7,380 nucleotides of DNA, from NCBI GenBank assembly GCA_937889855.1, contig CALBYK010000102.1, forward strand, positions 1 through 7,380. Reading direction: 5' to 3'. The notes under the pieces are model-generated. The model was not told where the DNA came from and searched no databases. It saw only the letters and a list, made by a program, of their open reading frames with translations. A program made the position numbers and the translations under genes. This document shows, one piece after another, positions 1 to 5,494 of this stretch. The stretch comes from an uncultured Prevotella sp. (GTDB lineage: Bacteria; Bacteroidota; Bacteroidia; Bacteroidales; Bacteroidaceae). Positions within the stretch are counted from its first letter, which is position 1. Each line of letters starts with the position of its first letter.

Positions 1-7
1 CTGCCAT
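1..7 (-). CDS. Possible 5' end of a gene following parA (probably parB), cut by the window edge
   Basis: Reading leftward on the minus strand, the parA stop codon TAA runs into ATG as TAATG, so the next possible start shares one base with the stop. Only ATG GCA G (Met-Ala-) is visible. A parB gene immediately after parA is the usual arrangement in Bacteroidales, and ParB proteins there often begin Met-Ala. The identity is inferred from context; the visible sequence is far too short to prove it. Confidence 0.35.
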
Positions 8-786
8 TATTGTTCGTTGGGCGTTTCGTTCTTGTTGATGATTTCCTTGGCAAGTGCCAGATGGTTCTTTGCACCGGCAGAGTCGGCGTCATACAGAATA
101 ACCGGCAGTCCGTGGCTCGGGCTTTCGCTCAGTTTCACGTTGCGCTGTATGACGGTCTTGAACACGAGCTCCTGGAAGTGGCGTTTCACCTCGTCGTATA
201 TCTGGTTGGCGAGTCTGAGGCGGCTGTCGTACATGGTGAGCAGGAAGCCTTCTATCTCGAGTGCCGGGTTGAGCTTGCTCTTGATGATCTTGATGGTGTT
301 GAGCAGTTTTGTGATGCCCTCGAGCGCGAAATACTCGCATTGCACCGGTATTATAACGGAGTCGGCTGCCGTCAGCGCGTTGACGGTGATGAGCCCGAGG
401 GACGGGCTGCAGTCGATGAGTATATAGTCGTAGTCGTCTCTTATCTTGTCGAGCATGTTCTTGATGATGCGCTCTCTGTTCTTGAGGTTGAGCATCTCAA
501 TCTCGGCTCCTACGAGGTCGATGTGGCTGGGAATGATGTCGAGCCCGTTGATGTCGGTAGTGTAGACGGCATCGTGCACGTCGGCGTGGTCGATGATGCA
601 TTCGTACAGTGAGCAGTCTATTTCCTGTATATCCACCCCGAGCCCGCTTGACGCGTTGGCCTGCGGGTCGGCATCCACTACGAGTACTGTTTTCTCAAAA
701 GTAGCGAGCGAAGCCGCGAGATTAATCGTCGTTGTTGTCTTGCCAACTCCACCTTTTTGGTTGGCGAGTGCTATTATCTTTCCCAT
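7..786 (-). CDS. parA: ParA/Soj-family chromosome-partitioning ATPase
   Basis: This is a 259-residue ParA/Soj ATPase of the MinD/Mrp P-loop superfamily. It should bind DNA cooperatively as an ATP dimer in the cytoplasm and work with ParB and parS sites to segregate chromosome origins. The deviant Walker A motif KGGVGKTT lies at residues 11-18, the switch I / Walker A' segment DADPQAN at 38-44, and the Walker B region YILIDCSPSLG at 121-131. The C-terminal RNVKLSESPSHGLP segment (215-228) is characteristic of chromosomal Soj proteins. Length is normal and there is no N-terminal HTH extension, unlike many plasmid type Ia ParA proteins, which supports a chromosomal role. The start at 786 puts the P-loop at the expected distance from the N-terminus; no Shine-Dalgarno sequence precedes it. 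The gene is divergent from surE and appears to overlap a following gene by one base. Confidence 0.96.
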   Translation of the reverse strand: MGKIIALANQKGGVGKTTTTINLAASLATFEKTVLVVDADPQANASSGLGVDIQEIDCSLYECIIDHADVHDAVYTTDINGLDIIPSHIDLVGAEIEMLNLKNRERIIKNMLDKIRDDYDYILIDCSPSLGLITVNALTAADSVIIPVQCEYFALEGITKLLNTIKIIKSKLNPALEIEGFLLTMYDSRLRLANQIYDEVKRHFQELVFKTVIQRNVKLSESPSHGLPVILYDADSAGAKNHLALAKEIINKNETPNEQ

Positions 787-804
787 TTACGTCAAAATTA
801 TTTG

Positions 805-813
805 GCAAAGTTA
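805..813 (-). promoter_or_regulatory. Predicted parA promoter, -7 element
   Basis: The minus strand reads TAACTTTGC, a full match to the Bacteroidetes -7 consensus TAnnTTTG with the commonly seen trailing C. No TTG is visible at the expected -33 position (about 833-835). Transcription would begin roughly 10-15 nt before the parA ATG at 786, giving a very short leader. The identification rests on the motif and its position only. Confidence 0.6.
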
Positions 814-854
814 CATATTTTATGCGAGATACGGCCCGTTTAAACCTTTTTTCG

Positions 855-863
855 TACATTTGC
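855..863 (+). promoter_or_regulatory. Predicted surE-lpxB promoter, -7 element
   Basis: TACATTTGC matches the Bacteroidetes -7 consensus TAnnTTTG and sits 22 bp before the surE ATG. The -33 box is not recognisable. It faces away from the predicted parA promoter; the two -7 elements lie symmetrically around position 834, so the upstream contact regions of both promoters would overlap. Confidence 0.6.
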
Positions 864-885
864 AGATGAAATTAAAGACAAATTT

Positions 886-1647
886 ATGAATATTAAAAGA
901 CCATTAATACTAATATCCAATGACGACGGCTATCATGCCAAAGGTATAAATTCGCTCATTTCCATGCTTCGTGACATGGCCGACATTGTGGTGTGCGCTC
1001 CCGAGTCGGCGCGTTCGGGTTACGCCACGGCGTTTTCTGCCACGATACCGCTGCGCCTTAAGCTGCGCCGTAAGGAGGAGGGCATGGAGATGTGGTCGTG
1101 CAACGGCACGCCGGTCGACTGTGTGAAGCTTGCCCTGCACGAGCTGTTTGCCGGTCGTCGGCCCGACCTTGTGCTTGGGGGCATCAACCATGGCGACAAC
1201 GGGTCGGTGAATGTGCACTATAGCGGCACGATGGGCGTGACGCTTGAGGGTTGCATGAAGTACATCCCTTCCGTGGGGTTCTCTCTTTGTGACCCGAGTG
1301 ACGACGCCGATTTCGAGCCGCTGCGCCCGTATGTGCGCCGTATAGTGGGGAAGGTGCTTGCCGAGGGGCTCCCGAAGGGCGTGTGTCTTAATGTCAACTT
1401 CCCCAGACTCAGGCAGTTCAAGGGTGTGCGTACATGCCGCATGGCGTTCGGCACATGGTACAACGAGTGTGTCAAGATGCGCCATCCGCACGGATACGAC
1501 TACTATTGGATGACGGGCTCCTACCGCAATGACGAGCCGGATGACGAGTCTACCGACAACTGGGCTCTGAATAACGGGTATGTGGCGGTGACGCCCACGC
1601 GCATTGACGTGACAGACTATGAACTGTTGAAAAACTGGAGATTATGA
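886..1647 (+). CDS. surE: SurE 5'/3'-nucleotidase (survival protein)
   Basis: This 253-residue protein is SurE, a metal-dependent cytoplasmic phosphatase that hydrolyses nucleoside 5'- and 3'-monophosphates and, in some species, short polyphosphate. The N-terminal metal-binding motif SNDDGY is at residues 11-16 (D13 and D14 as metal ligands), the PESARSG segment at 39-45 supplies S44, and GGINHGDN at 98-105 supplies N101. The family segments GTPVDCV (74-80) and YSGTMGVTLEG (112-122) are also present. Length fits the family. The start at 886 places the first beta strand and NDD motif correctly, and AAGACAA lies 4 nt upstream of the ATG. The stop overlaps the lpxB start by 4 bp (ATGA at 1644-1647), so the two are probably cotranscribed and translationally coupled. 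The pairing of surE with lpxB is common in Bacteroidetes, although their reactions are not consecutive in one pathway. Confidence 0.96.
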   Translation: MNIKRPLILISNDDGYHAKGINSLISMLRDMADIVVCAPESARSGYATAFSATIPLRLKLRRKEEGMEMWSCNGTPVDCVKLALHELFAGRRPDLVLGGINHGDNGSVNVHYSGTMGVTLEGCMKYIPSVGFSLCDPSDDADFEPLRPYVRRIVGKVLAEGLPKGVCLNVNFPRLRQFKGVRTCRMAFGTWYNECVKMRHPHGYDYYWMTGSYRNDEPDDESTDNWALNNGYVAVTPTRIDVTDYELLKNWRL

Positions 1648-2783
1648 AATATTACCTGATAGTCGGCGAAGCGTCGGGCGACCTGCATGCTTCGCGTCTT
1701 ATGCGGGCTCTGCGTGAGGTTGACGACCTTGCCGAGTTCCGCTTCCTTGGCGGCGACCTTATGTCGGCCGTCGGTGGCGAGCGTGTGCGCCATTACCGTG
1801 AGTTGGCTTATATGGGTTTTGTCCCGGTGCTCCTGCATCTGCCTGCCATTTTCCGCAACATGTCCATGTGCAAGCGCGACATCGTGGAGTGGCAGCCTGA
1901 CGTCGTGATACTTGTCGACTATCCTGGTTTCAATCTTGACATCGCCAAGTATGTCCACTCGCACACCAACATACCTGTCTATTACTACATATCGCCAAAG
2001 ATATGGGCATGGAAGGAATGGCGTATAAAGAACATCAAGCGCGACGTTGACGAGATGTTCTCGATACTGCCCTTTGAGGTGGATTTCTACGAGAGGAAGC
2101 ACAGCTATCCCATACATTATGTGGGCAATCCCACGGCAGAGGAGGTGCGCCAGTTCCAGGAGTCGTACACGGAGACGGCGTCTGCCTTCCGGCTCAGGCA
2201 CGGCTTGGACGGGCGTCCGGTGATAGCTCTTCTTGCCGGCAGCCGCCGTCAGGAGATAAAGGACAACCTGCCTGCCATGATAGAGGCTGCCGGCCGCTTC
2301 CGCGGCTATCAACTTGTCCTTGCCGGAGCGCCTGGCATACCGCGCGAATACTACGCTCCTTATCTTAGGGACGGGGATGTTGCGCTTATCGACAACGACA
2401 CCTACGCGCTGCTCAGCCATGCTGCCGCTGCGGTGGTGACGAGCGGCACGGCAACATTGGAGACCGCCTTGTTCCGTGTTCCGCAGGTTGTGTGCTATGA
2501 GACGCCGTTGCCTCGTGTGGTGGCTTTCTTGAGGCGTAGGGTGCTTAAGGTTAAGTATGTGTCGCTTGTCAATCTTGTTGACGGCAGCGAGGTGGTGCGA
2601 GAGCTTGTCGCCGACACGTTCACGGTGGACAACATAGCCCGCGAGCTGTCGCTTGTCTTGCCTGGAGGCGCGGGGCGCGAGCGCATGTTGGAGGGATATG
2701 ACCGCATATGGCGCAAGCTTGGCGACGACTGTCCGTCGCAGAGTGCCGCCCACATCATTTACTCATTGATAAAGGACAGGTAG
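1644..2783 (+). CDS. lpxB: Lipid-A-disaccharide synthase (GT19)
   Basis: This 379-residue GT19 glycosyltransferase joins UDP-2,3-diacylglucosamine to lipid X, forming the tetraacyl disaccharide 1-phosphate of lipid A at the inner face of the cytoplasmic membrane. Diagnostic segments are GEASGDLH (8-15), VDYPGFN (91-97, with D92 aligning with the catalytic Asp of E. coli LpxB), SPKIWAWKEWR (117-127), VGNPT (160-164), the nucleotide-binding LLAGSRRQEI (196-205) and VTSGTATLETAL (265-276), then VSLVNL (306-311). Length is typical and the protein appears complete. The ATG overlaps the surE stop and is preceded by GGAG at 1637-1640, three bases before the start; this is the only Shine-Dalgarno-like site among the main genes here, consistent with reinitiation after surE. 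A Gram-negative envelope is implied. Confidence 0.96.
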   Translation: MKYYLIVGEASGDLHASRLMRALREVDDLAEFRFLGGDLMSAVGGERVRHYRELAYMGFVPVLLHLPAIFRNMSMCKRDIVEWQPDVVILVDYPGFNLDIAKYVHSHTNIPVYYYISPKIWAWKEWRIKNIKRDVDEMFSILPFEVDFYERKHSYPIHYVGNPTAEEVRQFQESYTETASAFRLRHGLDGRPVIALLAGSRRQEIKDNLPAMIEAAGRFRGYQLVLAGAPGIPREYYAPYLRDGDVALIDNDTYALLSHAAAAVVTSGTATLETALFRVPQVVCYETPLPRVVAFLRRRVLKVKYVSLVNLVDGSEVVRELVADTFTVDNIARELSLVLPGGAGRERMLEGYDRIWRKLGDDCPSQSAAHIIYSLIKDR

Positions 2784-2807
2784 CGGTCTTTTTTTTGCCT
2801 GTATTGT

Positions 2808-2895
2808 TACCAGCCTAAAGTACAGCCGCTACCAAAACTTGGTAGCGGCTGTACCAGGCCTTGGTAACAACGCTACCAGGGCTTGGTACAAGGCT
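2808..2895. repeat. 22-bp-period array of TACCA-N5-TGGTA palindromes
   Basis: Four consecutive 22-bp units begin exactly at 2808, 2830, 2852 and 2874. Each has a 15-bp core followed by a 7-bp spacer. The cores are TACCAGCCTAAAGTA (degenerate right half), TACCAAAACTTGGTA, TACCAGGCCTTGGTA and TACCAGGGCTTGGTA; the last three are near-perfect palindromes. The phase continues weakly with TGCCA at 2896 and TACCT at 2918, which may be decayed units. The spacers differ in sequence while spacing is strict, close to two DNA helical turns. The array lies between the converging 3' ends of lpxB and the GH95 gene. It could be a short tandem repeat, part of a small mobile repeat, a protein-binding cluster, or RNA structure protecting 3' ends; the sequence alone does not decide. 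The remainder of the 198-bp gap shows no ORF. Confidence 0.8.
2820..2854. repeat. Perfect 16-bp inverted repeat with 3-nt loop inside the array
   Basis: GTACAGCCGCTACCAA at 2820-2835 is the exact reverse complement of 2839-2854, with AAC as the loop. The stem is longer than the repeat core because the 7-bp spacers on either side, CAGCCGC (2823-2829) and GCGGCTG (2845-2851), are reverse complements of each other. No T-run follows on either strand, so it is not a classical intrinsic terminator, but either transcript would form a stable hairpin just past the lpxB stop or, further out, beyond the GH95 stop. Confidence 0.8.
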
Positions 2896-2942
2896 TGCCA
2901 CGCTGCCGGTAAAATATTACCTGCCTGTTGTGGCTTTTTCTG

Positions 2943-2977
2943 CTTGTTTCTGCTTCTTTTTATTTACTTGTTTCTGC
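2943..2977. repeat. Short direct repeat of CTTGTTTCTGC just past the GH95 stop
   Basis: The 11-mer CTTGTTTCTGC occurs at 2943-2953 and again at 2967-2977, a 24-bp offset, in T-rich sequence. On the transcribed (minus) strand it is A-rich and forms no hairpin, so it does not look like a terminator. It may simply be low-complexity duplication. Confidence 0.5.
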
Positions 2978-2981
2978 GGCT

Positions 2982-5438
2982 TCAGAACTTGACGTTGTAG
3001 GTTTTGCCCTTTACGGTTTTAATGTGTTTCACTTTGTCGCCGTAGCGTAGCTCGCATGTCCCTCCGGAGCCTGATGTCACTACAGCCTGTGTGAGGATGC
3101 CGTTGTCCCAGTAGATGTCAACCGTGAAGTTGCCCTTGGCGCGCAGTCCCTTGACGGAGCCGCTCTTCCATGCGTCGGGCAGAGCAGGGAGGAGGTGCAC
3201 GAATCCCATGTGGCTTTGCATGAGCATCTCGGTTACGCCGGCGGTTCCTCCGAAGTTCCCGTCGATTTGGAACGGAGCGTGTGTGTCCCACAGGTTGTCG
3301 AGCGTGCCGTTCTTAAGCAGGTTTCCGTAAAGTTTGTATGCGTGGTTGCCGTCGTGCAGTCGTGCCCATTGGTTAAGCTTCCATCCCATTGACCATCCGG
3401 TGGCTCCGTCACCGCGGTGCTCGAGCACCACACGTGCAGCCTGTGCGAGCTCCGGTGTGGTGACAGGCGATATGGTGTGTCCGGGGTGGAGTCCGAACAG
3501 GTGGTTGACGTGGCGGTGCTCGTCCTTCGGGTCGTCAATGTCGCGCGACCATTCCATGAGTTGCCCGTATCGTCCAGTCTTGTATGGCGCGAGGTGCTTG
3601 AGCGCGTCCTCCCAGGCATGGCGGTCGCCGGCGTCGCGTCCGAGCTTGCGGCTTGCTGCCACGGCGTCGGTAAGAATCTCGCGTATCACGGCATGCGCGA
3701 ATGTGGCGCCCTCGTCGACAGGCCCGTGCTCGGGTGACGTGGACGGTGCGGCGGTGTATATGCCGTCGGGACGGTGCCACAGGTAGTCGGCGGCGAAGTC
3801 GGCCGCTCCTTTTATAATGTCGTATGCCTTTGTGGCGAGCCATTTGCTGTCCTGTGTGTACTCGTAGTAGTCCCACATGTGTGTGGCGAGCCACGGTCCG
3901 GCAAACGGTGAGAAGTTCCACGACATGTCCTCGCTCGAGAGCGGGGTGGTGAAGCCGAACGGGTTGCCCGATACGGACGTTGTCCACCCTCTTGTGCCGA
4001 AGTAGGCTTTGGCTGTGCGCTCGCCAGGCTTGACGAGCCCGCGGATGAAGTCGAACAGAGGCAGCTCACATTCCTCGAGGTTTGTGGCGCATGCCGGCCA
4101 GTAGTTCATTTGCAGGTTGATGTTGTTGTGGTAGTCGACGCGCCACGGGCCGTCCACGTTGTTGTGCCATATGCCCTGCAGGTTGGCAGGCAGGTTGCCA
4201 GGGCGCGACGACGCGATGAGCAGGTATCTGCCAAACTGGTAGTAGAGTTCCTCGAGGTAGAAGTCGGGCTTGCCCTGTCGGTAGTCGGCAAGGCGTTCGT
4301 TGATTGGCCGGCAGTCGTTGCCGGCTGACGCGTTGTTGAGCGTGAGGCTCACGCGCTTGAACAGTGGCGAGTAGTCGTCGTAGTGCTCCTGTAGCAGCCT
4401 GTCGTAGCCCTCTTTTGTGGCGTTGTCGAGCCATGTTTCTGTGGTAGCGAGGGGGTTGACGCCGACGTATGTCTTAGGGTCGTTGAAGTCGGGGGCGAAG
4501 TTCTGCTTGTAGTCGGTATCGGCCGTGATGACGAACACAACCTCGTCGGCTCCCTTCACCGTTATCTTGCCGTTGTCGTTGCTTACGGTGCCTCCCCGGT
4601 TTACTGCCCTTACGCGGACGGCATATTGCATGTGGTTGTTGTCGAGCCGTGCGTCCCACAGCAGCGCGTTGTCGCCGTCGGCGGTCATCTTGCCTTCTGA
4701 CACGGGATTGGGTGCATACGAGAAGACGATGTTCTGTCGTCCGGGCTGTGACGCGCTAAACTTCACGGCTATGACGTTGGCTGGGTAGCTTGCGAAGTAT
4801 TCGCGTCTGTAGGCTACGCCGTCTTTGTTGAAGCTCACTTTTGCGAGAGCCGAGTCGAGCGAGAGCTCGCGCCTGTAGCCGGTCATGCCTACGGCGCTAA
4901 GTCCGGTCTCGAAATACAGCTCGCCTGCTGTCGTGAAGCTGCCGAAGCGGGATGGCTTCTCGTCCGCTGTTGCATACGGCACGTTGCTGTTGAAGTTCTT
5001 GCGTGTAAGCTCCTCTGCCTGTTTCCAGTCGTCCTTGGCAAAGGCCTCGCGTATTTGTTTTATCACGTGTGCCGACTGCTTGTTGACGTTCCAGTAGTAG
5101 TTGGCTCCCTTGTCGGTGTTCGGGCCGCCTCGCCAGAGCGACTTCTCGTTGAGCGTGAGCCGTTCGGCTTCTATTGACCCCATGATGTTTGTTCCTATGG
5201 ATCCGTTGCCGATGGGCAGCGACTTCGACTCCCATTCCTGGTCTGGGTTGGCGATGGCGTCGCCGGCGGCAATGGGCTTGTTGTCCTTGCCGTAGCGTTC
5301 GGGGTGTCCTTCGTACCATACTGCGCTGCCGAGCATTGTTGTCGGTCTGTCAAACCAGTAGTTGAGACTTTGGCTCTGTGCATCAGCTTGTATGGCTGCG
5401 CCGATGAGCATGGATAGGATGTACAGTCTTGATTTCAT
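2982..5438 (-). CDS. Secreted GH95 glycoside hydrolase, probable alpha-1,2-L-fucosidase
   Basis: This 818-residue enzyme is full length for GH95, an inverting family that removes terminal alpha-1,2-linked L-fucose (some members prefer L-galactose) from host or plant glycans. Residues 1-20 form a Sec signal peptide ending ADA before Q21, with no lipobox cysteine, so it is probably periplasmic or secreted. An N-terminal beta domain (about 28-300) contains SLPIGNGSIG (73-82) and LTLNEKSLWRGGP (95-106). The (alpha/alpha)6 barrel follows (about 380-725), then a C-terminal beta domain. Residues matching the Bifidobacterium AfcA catalytic set are present: N439 and N441 in NNINLQMNYWPA, E570 in TSPEHGP, and D726 in FQIDGNFGG. 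AAGACAA lies 3 nt before the ATG. The gene follows the GH77-like gene by 56 bp with no visible promoter or terminator between, so cotranscription is possible. No SusC/SusD pair is nearby. Fucose versus galactose preference cannot be read here. Confidence 0.93.
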   Translation of the reverse strand: MKSRLYILSMLIGAAIQADAQSQSLNYWFDRPTTMLGSAVWYEGHPERYGKDNKPIAAGDAIANPDQEWESKSLPIGNGSIGTNIMGSIEAERLTLNEKSLWRGGPNTDKGANYYWNVNKQSAHVIKQIREAFAKDDWKQAEELTRKNFNSNVPYATADEKPSRFGSFTTAGELYFETGLSAVGMTGYRRELSLDSALAKVSFNKDGVAYRREYFASYPANVIAVKFSASQPGRQNIVFSYAPNPVSEGKMTADGDNALLWDARLDNNHMQYAVRVRAVNRGGTVSNDNGKITVKGADEVVFVITADTDYKQNFAPDFNDPKTYVGVNPLATTETWLDNATKEGYDRLLQEHYDDYSPLFKRVSLTLNNASAGNDCRPINERLADYRQGKPDFYLEELYYQFGRYLLIASSRPGNLPANLQGIWHNNVDGPWRVDYHNNINLQMNYWPACATNLEECELPLFDFIRGLVKPGERTAKAYFGTRGWTTSVSGNPFGFTTPLSSEDMSWNFSPFAGPWLATHMWDYYEYTQDSKWLATKAYDIIKGAADFAADYLWHRPDGIYTAAPSTSPEHGPVDEGATFAHAVIREILTDAVAASRKLGRDAGDRHAWEDALKHLAPYKTGRYGQLMEWSRDIDDPKDEHRHVNHLFGLHPGHTISPVTTPELAQAARVVLEHRGDGATGWSMGWKLNQWARLHDGNHAYKLYGNLLKNGTLDNLWDTHAPFQIDGNFGGTAGVTEMLMQSHMGFVHLLPALPDAWKSGSVKGLRAKGNFTVDIYWDNGILTQAVVTSGSGGTCELRYGDKVKHIKTVKGKTYNVKF

Positions 5439-5494
5439 GATTTGTCTTGTTTCTTAGTGTTTTTTTTACTTGTTGTGTTCCTTTTTTGAGGGTG

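Noticed and set aside
1617..2753. Long minus-strand ORF (378 codons) antisense to lpxB
   Set aside because: It mirrors lpxB codon structure in GC-rich DNA, shows no recognisable domain and has highly skewed composition (rich in Arg, His and Val); lpxB on the other strand is unmistakable.
2781..2797. Intrinsic terminator for lpxB at the T-run just after the stop codon
   Set aside because: Eight or more T residues follow the stop, but only a 3-bp stem (GAC/GTC) precedes them; the strong hairpin lies downstream of the T-run, so the order is wrong.
2808..2939. CRISPR array
   Set aside because: The conserved unit is a 15-bp palindrome with 7-bp spacers, far shorter than CRISPR spacers of about 30 bp, and no cas gene is present.
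5442..5454. CTTGTTTCT shared between the GH95 upstream gap and the repeats past its stop
   Set aside because: Only nine bases in T-rich low-complexity sequence match, with no flanking similarity, so they do not support a mobile element bracketing the gene.
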